The notes under the pieces: generated by a model
Told to the model about the DNA's origin: nothing
Databases searched by the model: none
The model's input: the letters and a program-made list of their open reading frames with translations, nothing else
Part shown: in pieces, positions 24,627-31,976 of the stretch
How positions within the stretch are numbered: position 1 is the first letter of the stretch
Layout of the letters: each line of letters starts with the position of its first letter
Assembly: GCF_015220045.1 (NCBI RefSeq)
Contig: NZ_JADBGB010000003.1
Coordinates: forward strand, 1-64,000
DNA from: Marivivens aquimaris
Lineage (GTDB): Bacteria; Pseudomonadota; Alphaproteobacteria; Rhodobacterales; Rhodobacteraceae
Direction: 5' to 3'
DNA length: 64,000 bases
Position numbers and translations under genes: made by a program

Positions 24627-24926
24627 ATGCCTGCCCACACATCTATGCTTCACGTCCGAGTCGACGATCAGCTCAAGACTCAGGCTGCGGACGCTCTTGC
24701 TGGCGTCGGGCTGACGCTCTCTGACGCCGTTCGCATCCTGCTTACGAGGGTTGCGGCCGAGGGCGGGCTGCCCGCCGGGCTTGCTGCCAATCCCGATGCT
24801 TATGACGCCTGGTTTCGAGCCAAGGTTCAGGAAGCTATTTCCGATGAACGGCCAAACGCCTCGCATGATGAGGTCATGTCAGGCGCGCGAGCAGTGATCG
24901 ACGGGAAATCCCGTGCCAGGACTTGA
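24627..24926 (+). CDS. relB: RelB/DinJ-family antitoxin
   Basis: The 99-residue protein opens with MLHVRVDDQLKTQAADALAGVGLTLSDAVRILLTRV, the ribbon-helix-helix fold of RelB/DinJ antitoxins. The C-terminal half (AWFRAKVQEAISDERPN, then HDEVMSGARAVID) is the toxin-wrapping region. AGGAGG lies 7 bp before ATG 24627. The reading frame of the toxin begins inside its last codons, the normal coupling, but that toxin is broken. The antitoxin may now be an orphan that still represses its operator or protects against related toxins. Confidence 0.9.
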   Translation: MPAHTSMLHVRVDDQLKTQAADALAGVGLTLSDAVRILLTRVAAEGGLPAGLAANPDAYDAWFRAKVQEAISDERPNASHDEVMSGARAVIDGKSRART

Positions 24927-25209
24927 GTGGAAAGCGACCGCCGTCGAAGACTTGATGGCGATTGTCGACTACATCTCGGATGACAACCCCTCAGTTGCTC
25001 TGTCGCTAATGGATGAGATCCACGCCTAGGTCACTCAACTGACCGCGTACCCGAAGCGTTGTCGCCCGGGTCGAGTGCCTGGAACGCGCGAACTGATCGT
25101 TCGGCCCAACTACATCGTAGTGTATGCCAGCAGTGGCCCTGAGGGCCTTTTGGAGCGGACTCCATGTACTTCGGAATGGGGTTCGTCGCTATTGACCAGT
25201 CTTCCATGA
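24913..25209 (+). pseudogene. relE: RelE/ParE-family toxin remnant with internal stop
   Basis: From GTG 24913 the frame reads VPGLEWKATAVEDLMAIVDYISDDNPSVA, a clear RelE/ParE N-terminus, then stops at TAG 25027-25029. Beyond it the same frame gives YPKRCRPGRVPGTRELIVRPNYIVVYA, the family's core, so a single nonsense change explains the break. The last 20 residues (after GPEGLL) no longer look like the family, suggesting a second lesion, probably a frameshift. The toxin is most likely inactive. Confidence 0.8.
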
Positions 25210-25220
25210 CGCAGGCCGGC

Positions 25221-25355
25221 CTATGCCGCTGTCGCGATCGGTTTGTATAGGACGTCCTGAACTTCACCATCGAACCACGCTGGCTGCAGATCGCCATTAT
25301 TCCACTGGTAGAGATAGCCCACCAGCTTGCCGGTTTTCTTGCAGAGGATGTGCAT
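25221..25355 (-). CDS. Small hypothetical protein, 44 aa
   Basis: The protein reads MHILCKKTGKLVGYLYQWNNG, then LQPAWFDGEVQDVLYKP. The compact, aromatic-rich sequence has the look of a small conserved plasmid protein. I chose ATG 25355 because the in-frame extension to 25484 is unlike it in composition. No clear ribosome site is visible for either start. Function unknown. Confidence 0.5.
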   Translation of the reverse strand: MHILCKKTGKLVGYLYQWNNGDLQPAWFDGEVQDVLYKPIATAA

Positions 25356-25550
25356 GATCGGTTCACCGGTGAGGCGGGGAATTCTGGTCAATTTGCGCTC
25401 CTGAATCCAGGACCTCGTTACGCTCGAACATGGAGGCCAATTAAATGATTTCGGCCTGTTAATGGCGCGTTTCTGCATGTGCAATATGAATCGGAATGCG
25501 TCAGCGGAATTCCACTAGCCGATTGCAAGGTGTCCTTTTGGATAGGTGGT

Positions 25551-26192
25551 TTACTGCACTGTATTCTCTTGCGGCGATGCAGCACGCGCAGCAATTTCTT
25601 CCAAGATTTTGTCGATCTCGCCCCATATGCGTGGTTCCACCTGGCCGCGGATCAGGGCCCATTTACTCAAGACGTCGAGGGGGTCGTGGTCCCGGAGGAG
25701 GACACTCAGGCTGGCGGCATCGACTGCCAGAGATGTCCGGGCCTGCCACTGTGTGTTGCGAGTGCGTCGCTCCTCCGCGACTGGGGCGAAGACCGGCGAC
25801 AGTTGCCAGCCTTTGACTGCACGGCGCAGGGCGGCACGCACGACATGTGCTGGCTCAACACCACAAGTCTGGAGCGCTGCTTCCTGTCGTTCGAGTGCGT
25901 TGACCCTGATGTCGATCTTCCGGGTCGGGCTCAAAGCGCGCGCCGATACGGGAGCTCTCAGGCTGGTATGCGGGTCAGAGCTTTCCGCGGTGACTTGGTG
26001 TGGCGCCACGGCACCTTTCGGCACAAGCTCTGACTCGTGCCGATCAGCGTCAACGTCAGCGGCTGGGGTCCCTGTCTTTGTTGCTGTGACCTGTGCCTCA
26101 TCTTCCTTCCCGGAAACCTCGCGGTCACCCTGTTGCAGGGTGGCGGCGTAGGCAGGGTCGGGCCTGGTGATGGTCGGGATCTTCTTGCGCAA
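25551..26192 (-). CDS. VirC2-like protein
   Basis: The protein directly follows the VirC1/ParA-like ATPase gene, as virC2 follows virC1 in Agrobacterium. About 213 residues result from TTG 26192 (preceded by GAGGAC), close to VirC2 at about 200; longer starts at TTG 26213 or ATG 26270 are possible and overlap the ATPase gene. The first 90 residues are disordered and charged. The second half (KIDIRVNALERQEAALQTCGVEPAHVVRAALRRAV) resembles a ribbon-helix-helix DNA-binding module. It probably binds oriT-proximal DNA. Assignment rests on position and general features. Confidence 0.6.
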   Translation of the reverse strand: MRKKIPTITRPDPAYAATLQQGDREVSGKEDEAQVTATKTGTPAADVDADRHESELVPKGAVAPHQVTAESSDPHTSLRAPVSARALSPTRKIDIRVNALERQEAALQTCGVEPAHVVRAALRRAVKGWQLSPVFAPVAEERRTRNTQWQARTSLAVDAASLSVLLRDHDPLDVLSKWALIRGQVEPRIWGEIDKILEEIAARAASPQENTVQ

Positions 26193-26202
26193 TCGACTGT
26201 CC

Positions 26203-26922
26203 TCACGCCGCAAGAATGTTGTTGAGGATGTCCGTCGCCTCCTCGAGCGCCTCGACGACATGACGTACATGTGGACGCATCAGAGGGTTTGGATCAGATT
26301 GCTTTTCCAGCGCCAAGGCGTGGAGAAGCCCCTTCTGATCCATCTCCTTGTAAGTGTTTCGTCGCATCATGACGATCTCGATCACTGGAAACCGTGTGAG
26401 CGCTTCTTCAATCAGGGCGGCGTCAGCGCGGGTCGTTTTCGGGTCGACCATGTTCAGAACGACGTGATGACGCGGGAGGCTGGTGGGGTCGTCAACACGG
26501 GATTTCAGCTTCTCATACCAATCAGCCGTCTGTGCGCCGACATCGAAATCAGACGTCGACAGCATGACGGGCGTCACGATGTGGTCCGCAAGCACCGCGA
26601 TGCCGTCTGACCATTCGGCACCGACCCCTGCGGTATCGATGAAGATGAAGTCTGCTGTGCCTGCCATGTAGACCTGATCGATCTGATCCTCGACATCCGC
26701 CACGCTTTCGACGGTGGTCGAGTAGAGAAGCGGCGAACTCAGCCCACCGGCTTGCGCCCGAGTATGCCAGGCCCCGAGTACTCTCGTGCTGTCCGTGTCG
26801 ATCAACATCACTCTGCGTCCGGCGGCGATCGCGGCGCTGATCAAGGCGCGCGAAAGCGTCGTTTTTCCACTGCCCCCTTTCCGGGCCATCGCTGCGATCA
26901 CCACAAGATTTTCGTTCGGCAT
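26203..26922 (-). CDS. virC1: VirC1/ParA-family ATPase
   Basis: This 239-residue P-loop ATPase has the deviant Walker A motif ARKGGSGKTTLSRA near residue 12, MLIDTDSTRVLGAW and FIFIDTAGVGAEW. VirC1 proteins bring the relaxosome to the secretion pore at the cell pole and raise T-strand copy number; ParA plasmid partition proteins share the fold. The VirC2-like neighbour, the absence of parB, and the divergent mob genes favour VirC1. GGAG lies upstream of ATG 26922. An A+T-rich promoter region precedes it. Confidence 0.78.
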   Translation of the reverse strand: MPNENLVVIAAMARKGGSGKTTLSRALISAAIAAGRRVMLIDTDSTRVLGAWHTRAQAGGLSSPLLYSTTVESVADVEDQIDQVYMAGTADFIFIDTAGVGAEWSDGIAVLADHIVTPVMLSTSDFDVGAQTADWYEKLKSRVDDPTSLPRHHVVLNMVDPKTTRADAALIEEALTRFPVIEIVMMRRNTYKEMDQKGLLHALALEKQSDPNPLMRPHVRHVVEALEEATDILNNILAA

Positions 26923-26937
26923 TCTGACTCTCCACAA

Positions 26938-27474
26938 AAATAGTGATATGCAACGATAATGCTAAAATGTCGCTAAACGCATGAGGCGGAGGGGTCAAGC
27001 AAAAGTCGGGATGCGACCCGCGTCTGGCATGCTGCGGGCGGCGTTGTGCGATGACCGTGCGACGTCTGCCGTAGCACCTTCAGCATTCGTCGCGGGGCAC
27101 CACACACCCTCCAAATGTCGGGATGCGCTTGGCGATGTGCTGCGGACGGACTGCAGGTGACGGATAGCGCGCTCCAGACGACGGGAGGCAGCCTCGCGTA
27201 TGTCGTTCTGCGGGTGACGCGAGACGGTTGGCACGCGGCAAAACCCGTCTTGCGGGGTGCAAGAGACGGGGCGCAAAAGATGCGATGCGCGATGCGGAGA
27301 CCGCATCGCGTGGTGCAATGAGCGCGAAGCGCGATCCATTTGACAAAGGACGGGAAATCGCCCCTGCAGGACAATTTTCTACATTGAGTACAAGCCCTTA
27401 TGGCCGACTCCACTTGCGTTGGGAGTCGGCGGGCTTGTACGAAGTTGGCAAGAAATAGGAACGTTAACTTCAAA
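26938..27474. other. Probable oriT / relaxosome assembly region
   Basis: This 537-bp gene-free stretch lies between the divergent virC1-like and mobC-like genes, the usual place for oriT. It contains several dyads: CCCGTCT/AGACGGG (27244-27270), CGCGATGCGG-aga-CCGCATCGCG (27288-27310) and the large hairpin at 27388-27440. The left part repeats GATGCG/GCGATG words many times. I cannot identify the nick site: no match to the RP4, R1162 or Ti nic consensus stood out by eye. Confidence 0.55.
27388..27440. repeat. Large bulged hairpin 35 bp before mobC
   Basis: GTACAAGCCC (27388-27397) and GCCGACTCC (27403-27411) pair with GGAGTCGGC (27422-27430) and GGGCTTGTAC (27431-27440). The only irregularity is a 5-nt bulge (TTATG) on the left arm; the loop is 10 nt. 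Such hairpins next to relaxase genes mark relaxase recognition sites or autoregulatory operators. Confidence 0.75.
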
Positions 27475-28062
27475 ATGCCCCGCCGTCGCAGACTGTCAGA
27501 GATCGAGCGATCGACCATCGCCCAGGAGCGCCGGAACGGCGTCTCCGCGGTGTCATTGGCCGCGCGCTACGATGTCAGCCTGAAGACGATCTACAACGTG
27601 GTGAACCACTGGGGTGAGCGTCAGACAGCGAACGACAGCCGGTCGCGGGTTGTGGGGATCCGGGTCTCGGAAGAGGACTTGCGCCGGTTCGACGCGGCGC
27701 TGTCGCGACGCGGGATCGCGCATCGCTCGGATGCCATGCGCCGTCTGATGCTGGCGGCCGAAGGTGTCTTCCTGCCCGACGACGAGTTGTGCGACGAGTT
27801 GCGCAGCCTCGGCGCCGCGCTCAACCGGGTCGGCAACAACGTGAACCAGATCGCGCGACGTCTGAACGAGGCCAAGGTGCGGGGTGAGAGACTGTCTTAC
27901 CCGGCCTCAAGTCACCGTGACGTCCGCGCCCTTGCGGGTCTGGTCTTCGATCTGGCCGACCAGGTCCAGGAGATGTCGCGGGCGCGTCGCAGCGTGCTGG
28001 ACCTTGAGATCAGCTCTGCCCTGGCGGGCCTCGCCGAGAGGGATGAGAATGGCGCGCAGTGA
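27475..28062 (+). CDS. mobC: MobC/VirD1-like relaxosome accessory protein
   Basis: The 195-residue protein begins with a transposase-like HTH (SEIERSTIAQERRNGVSAVSLAARYDVSLKTIYNVVNHW). A ribbon-helix-helix-like region follows (RVVGIRVSEEDLRRFDAALSRRGIAHRSDAMRRLM), then the MobC signature LRSLGAALNRVGNNVNQIARRLNEA. MobC proteins melt oriT so the relaxase can nick it. ATG 27475 is the first start after the large hairpin. It overlaps the relaxase gene by 20 bp, so the two are coupled. The extra N-terminal HTH is unusual for MobC. Confidence 0.85.
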   Translation: MPRRRRLSEIERSTIAQERRNGVSAVSLAARYDVSLKTIYNVVNHWGERQTANDSRSRVVGIRVSEEDLRRFDAALSRRGIAHRSDAMRRLMLAAEGVFLPDDELCDELRSLGAALNRVGNNVNQIARRLNEAKVRGERLSYPASSHRDVRALAGLVFDLADQVQEMSRARRSVLDLEISSALAGLAERDENGAQ

Positions 28063-30397
28063 CCGGGTCCGTGGCATCGACCCGGCGCTCTTTGACCGCG
28101 GCTGGAGCCGGGTTTCGGGATCCTGGCAGGGGCTTTCCAAGGGCGCGCAGATGGTTCGGGCCGCACGCGGCTATTCGCCAGCGATCTTCAAGGCTATCTC
28201 GAAAGGGGGCTGCCACACCGGGGCGCAGCTACGGGCGCAGCTCACATATCTCACGACGAAGTCGACCCATATCCTCGACAGCCGCGGCACCCATGACGGG
28301 AAGAAGCAGCTTTCGGAAGCCGAGATCAACCGAGTGGCGCGGCGGTTCGAGAACCAGTGGAACGAGCGCTACAGCCCCAAGCTTGGCCATACGTCGCATC
28401 TGCTGATGGCATTCCCGGTTGGGACCAGGGGTGAAGAGGTGCGCGATATCACCCAGGCGGTCTGCGAGAAGTTCTTTCAAGGTGAGGGGTCGCAATTCGA
28501 CTATATTGCTGCAATACACCAAGATCGCGCACATCCACATGCGCATATCGTTCTGAACCGCCGCAGCAAGGATGGCGAAATGTTCTTTCTCGGGAAGGAT
28601 CATCACTTCAACTACGACGCCTTTCGCGAGGGGATGGTCGAAGCGGCTAGGGGACATGGGATCCGCCTTGAGGCGACGCGTCGTCTGGATCGCGGCGTCA
28701 CGACCTACCGCGCCGAGATCGATGAAATCTACAAGGCCCGCGACGAAGGTCGTCCCCCAGTCGAGCGCCAGAGAACCGGCGCTGACCTGGCGGCCGCTCT
28801 GGAAACTGTCCGACAGAATGCCATGATCTATCGCGGGCTCGCGGCGGAGGCGTCACGCTCGAATTTCGAAGACGTGGCCGAGGCACTTGAGAGGGCCAGC
28901 ACCATCCTTGTCAGTGGCGGTCAGATTCAATCTGACGGAGCCATTTACATGTCCCAAGACGACACAGCATTCGACACGCTGATCACCGAGTTTTCTCAGA
29001 ACATTCGCCAGATCGAGGCGGCGATCGACAGGGCGCCGGCGGCCGAGAGGCCGGTGATCGAGCGCAAGCTGACCGACGTGCTGGCCTCGGTCGCGCATTT
29101 GAACCCGCTCGGGGATCGCTCCGCCGCCCTGATCGATGCCCCGTCCCGGGACGGCATTTATGCAAAGCCAAACGCCAGTGAAGATTACCTCGCGCGTCTT
29201 GACGGTGGAGAGGTGGCACCAAAGCTTGCCGAGGCGTTGCAAGGCACGGGCATCGGCGCCGGGGCAGTGGCCGCGCGTCTGCGGGAAGGGGCTGGCAATG
29301 CCGCATTGGAAACCCAGTGGCTGGCACAGGACCTACAGGCGATTGCCAAAGAAGGGGGACTCGATCTGGAGAAACCTGCGGAGAGGGAAGAAGCGCTCGA
29401 CCGGCTGGAAGCCGTTCATGTTCGGTTGGGCGATGTGCTGACCGACGTACGCGTCCTTCGCGCGCCAACCGAGATCGACGAGGTGGACAACGCTGAGCCA
29501 GCGCTTGGTGAGCAGTTGACGACACCTGGGAGGGATCTCGCGCAAGACGGGTCCGACATTTTTGCCCCATCGGAGCGGCAGGCGTTCAGAGCGCTGGTGG
29601 CGCAGTTCCGCCGGACGGATTTCGATCATCCGTTCTCCGACGACCCCTCTGTGCGGCGGACGGGCGCCGTGGAGGTGGAAGAAGCCCGCGCCGCGTTCGA
29701 CGTCTACGCGCAGAAATCGCCGCAACATGCTGAACTGGCCTCGATGGCCTGGGACCAGATGACCGACAGTCGAAAGCCGCCGCAATATGCGGTATCGGAG
29801 CAGGACCGCACGCTGCATGCTGGCGACATGGACCTCGCCTTGCGGGATCCCTCGGATCATCTCGGTCCGATCACCGAAGAGTTCCGCACCTTCGCCCGCT
29901 ATCGCACGGAGATGCCGGATGATGAATTCGGGCGGGCCGTTAGGGGCGAAATCAACCACCTTCGTTCGCTCGGCGCGTCGCGTGCCTATATCAGCGAGCG
30001 CAGTTTCGAGATCGAGGACCAGGCGCGACAAGACTTCGCCGAGCGCCGGTATATGGAAGAGACCGCCCCAACCGTCATGGCCTTTGTGCGAAACGCCGAA
30101 GGCGTGGCCCCGCTCTCTGAGGCGGAGCGGCACGACATCGTCCGTCAAGTGAACGAACGGCTCAGCCCAGATGCAATCGACGCGCTGCGGGCCGGCAACG
30201 CAGACGTCCTCGACAAGTTCACCGAAGATCCGCTGCGCCAGCTGGAACTTGCCAAGACCTATCTCCAGAGCAGCGAGGTGACCGCGCACGGCCCGACGAT
30301 GGAGCGCGTTCTCGATGCATTGGCGGAAGAACAGATAGAGGCGCAGCGCGCGCGCCACGCCGCGGCACATGGTGAGAAGGGGATCACCCATGGATAA
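28043..30397 (+). CDS. virD2: VirD2-like relaxase
   Basis: This 784-residue relaxase has its catalytic domain in the first 250 residues: QLTYLTTKSTHI with the probable nucleophilic Tyr, GHTSHLLMAFP (motif II) and the metal-binding triad HQDRAHPHAHIVLNRR (motif III). It should nick oriT, stay covalently bound to the 5' end and pilot the strand through the VirB pore. The long C-terminal part is acidic and helical, with no helicase or primase motif, and likely carries the translocation signal. Two in-frame ATGs (28043, 28049) are equally good. It overlaps the mobC stop and runs 8 bp into virD4. Confidence 0.9.
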   Translation: MRMARSDRVRGIDPALFDRGWSRVSGSWQGLSKGAQMVRAARGYSPAIFKAISKGGCHTGAQLRAQLTYLTTKSTHILDSRGTHDGKKQLSEAEINRVARRFENQWNERYSPKLGHTSHLLMAFPVGTRGEEVRDITQAVCEKFFQGEGSQFDYIAAIHQDRAHPHAHIVLNRRSKDGEMFFLGKDHHFNYDAFREGMVEAARGHGIRLEATRRLDRGVTTYRAEIDEIYKARDEGRPPVERQRTGADLAAALETVRQNAMIYRGLAAEASRSNFEDVAEALERASTILVSGGQIQSDGAIYMSQDDTAFDTLITEFSQNIRQIEAAIDRAPAAERPVIERKLTDVLASVAHLNPLGDRSAALIDAPSRDGIYAKPNASEDYLARLDGGEVAPKLAEALQGTGIGAGAVAARLREGAGNAALETQWLAQDLQAIAKEGGLDLEKPAEREEALDRLEAVHVRLGDVLTDVRVLRAPTEIDEVDNAEPALGEQLTTPGRDLAQDGSDIFAPSERQAFRALVAQFRRTDFDHPFSDDPSVRRTGAVEVEEARAAFDVYAQKSPQHAELASMAWDQMTDSRKPPQYAVSEQDRTLHAGDMDLALRDPSDHLGPITEEFRTFARYRTEMPDDEFGRAVRGEINHLRSLGASRAYISERSFEIEDQARQDFAERRYMEETAPTVMAFVRNAEGVAPLSEAERHDIVRQVNERLSPDAIDALRAGNADVLDKFTEDPLRQLELAKTYLQSSEVTAHGPTMERVLDALAEEQIEAQRARHAAAHGEKGITHG

Positions 30398-30565
30398 AGG
30401 CAAGATTGCCTTCGGAGTGTTGAGCCTCGTACTCGTCGGTCTCGCCATGGGCTATGTCGTGGCGACCGGCTTTGTCATGTTCCGCTATGGGCTTTCTCCC
30501 TCGCGTTTCGACGTCACCCTGCTTGCCCGCGAATATCGGGGTCTGTCTCAGTCTGCACCGAAGGA
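30390..30565 (+). pseudogene. virD4: virD4 5' fragment, cut by an IS256-family insertion
   Basis: The fragment starts MDKGKIAFGVLSLVLVGLAMGYVVATGFVMF, the first transmembrane helix of a VirD4/TraG coupling protein, and breaks after SQSAPK where the insertion begins. Removing the insertion and one 8-bp target repeat joins ...SAPK to DFLWVNLILGG in the same frame, giving a normal protein of about 660 residues. The gene overlaps the relaxase stop by 8 bp, so relaxase and coupling protein were one operon. Any transcript now meets the insertion first. Confidence 0.9.
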
Positions 30566-31958
30566 GGTCGTGTCTCGGAGATGGTGGAAATTTGAAGGCG
30601 GCGTAATCTCCGGGTGAACCAACACCCACCTAACCGGCGGCAGCAACCGCCAGGGAGATCACGCCATGAACCAGATTACTGATACTTCGAGCTTTGCGCT
30701 ACTGGCCCATGAGGCCGGGTTCGACCCGATCGAGGAGCGGTTGCGGATGAACATCCGCGCGACCATCGAGGCTGTGTTCGAGGAGGAACTGGCCGACTTT
30801 CTCGGCCGCCTGCGCTACAGCCGGGGCACCGGCGCGACGAAAGGCTATCGCCACGGACACCGGGAACGGCAGCTGACCGGCACTTTCGGGACCGAGACGG
30901 TGCGGGTGCCGCGCGCCCGGATTGAGGACGAAACGGGAAGGCTGACGGAATGGCGGTCGAAGGCGCTGCCCCGATACCAGCGCTTGACCAAGAAGGCCGA
31001 GGCCTTGATCGCCGCGGTCTATCTCTCCGGCACCAACACCCGGCGCGTCAAGCGAGCGTTGTTCGGGCTGTTCGAGGGCGCTGTGAGCAAGGACGTGGTC
31101 AGCCGGGCCTGGCGCAAGGTGGAGACGGACTGGGATGCGTGGTGCGCCCGCAGCCTCGCCGATGAGGACATCGTCCGGCTCATTCTCGATGGTACCGTGA
31201 TCAAGACCCGCATCGATAAGAAGGCGACGAACATCTCAGTGCTGGCCGCCATCGGTGTGCGCCGCGACGGTCAGAAGGTGCTGCTTTCCATCAAGAATAT
31301 GGGCGGGGAGAGCACCGCCGCGTGGCGCCAGTTCCTCGACGATCTTGATGCCCGCGGCCTGAAACGGCCCGAATTCGTGATTGTCGATGGCGCCCCGGGG
31401 CTGGAGGCTGCGCTCGTGGGGTTGTGGGGCGATGATCTGCCGATCCAGCGCTGCACGGTTCACAAGCACCGTAACCTTCTGGCCCATGCCCCGAAGCACA
31501 TCCACGACGAGCTGACCGAAGACTACCGGGACATGATCTATGCCGACACCGCAGTCGAGATCGAGAAAAGGCGCAGGGCATTTCTCCGCAAGTGGCGCCT
31601 GAAGTGCAGGGCCGTCGCCGATAGCCTGGAGGAGGCTGGCGACCGGCTCTTCACCTTCGCCCGCCTTGATCCCTCGCAATGGAAATCCGCCCGTACCACC
31701 AACGCCATCGAGCGCCTCAACGAGGAGTTCCGTCGCCGTATCAAGACACAGACCGTGTTGCCCTGCGCCAAGACCGTGCCGATGCTCCTCTGGGCTCTGC
31801 TGGCCTCAGGCCAGATCCAGATGCGCAAGGTCGACGGCTGGGAGACCCTCTCTAAGCCTCTCGAACCCATGCCCCTTGACCTCGCAGCCTAAAACATCGA
31901 TCCATCACATGCCCGGAGCGCGCCGCTAGGGAATTTCCACAGCATTCGCGACACGACC
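30566..31958 (+). mobile_element. IS256-family insertion sequence, 1393 bp
   Basis: The left end GGTCGTGTCTCGG... (30566) and the right end read inward GGTCGTGTCGCGA... (31958) are inverted repeats of about 27 bp with 21 matches, both continuing to GTGGAAATT. The insertion is flanked by the 8-bp direct repeat CCGAAGGA at 30558-30565 and 31959-31966, a usual target duplication length for the family. The single transposase gene lies inside. Intact ends, duplication and coding frame indicate a recent insertion. Confidence 0.93.
30666..31892 (+). CDS. IS256-family transposase
   Basis: The 408-residue DDE transposase is full length for the family. The catalytic residues are visible in LILDGTVI (first Asp, near 172), FVIVDGAPGLEA (second Asp, near 239) and AIERLNEEFRRR (Glu, near 347); the CTVHKHRNLL segment is a family hallmark. 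CAGGGAGA precedes ATG 30666. It is the only gene in the element and shows no damage, so the element should still be able to move. Confidence 0.96.
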   Translation: MNQITDTSSFALLAHEAGFDPIEERLRMNIRATIEAVFEEELADFLGRLRYSRGTGATKGYRHGHRERQLTGTFGTETVRVPRARIEDETGRLTEWRSKALPRYQRLTKKAEALIAAVYLSGTNTRRVKRALFGLFEGAVSKDVVSRAWRKVETDWDAWCARSLADEDIVRLILDGTVIKTRIDKKATNISVLAAIGVRRDGQKVLLSIKNMGGESTAAWRQFLDDLDARGLKRPEFVIVDGAPGLEAALVGLWGDDLPIQRCTVHKHRNLLAHAPKHIHDELTEDYRDMIYADTAVEIEKRRRAFLRKWRLKCRAVADSLEEAGDRLFTFARLDPSQWKSARTTNAIERLNEEFRRRIKTQTVLPCAKTVPMLLWALLASGQIQMRKVDGWETLSKPLEPMPLDLAA

Positions 31959-31976
31959 CCGAAGGACTTCCTCTGG

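Noticed and set aside
7968..25029. Amber read-through or a recoded TAG as an explanation for the two internal TAG codons
   Set aside because: Two cases among dozens of intact genes, one with a second lesion, are better explained by ordinary gene decay; no suppressor tRNA is visible.
26903..26985. A further copy of the shared 31-bp promoter element before the virC1-like gene
   Set aside because: Only scattered words (CATTA, GTTG, TATC) align and spacing differs, so the match is not above chance by eye.
26995..27346. Overlapping minus-strand frames in the oriT region
   Set aside because: They are His/Arg/Ser-rich products of the GATGCG word repeats, with no ribosome sites or family resemblance.
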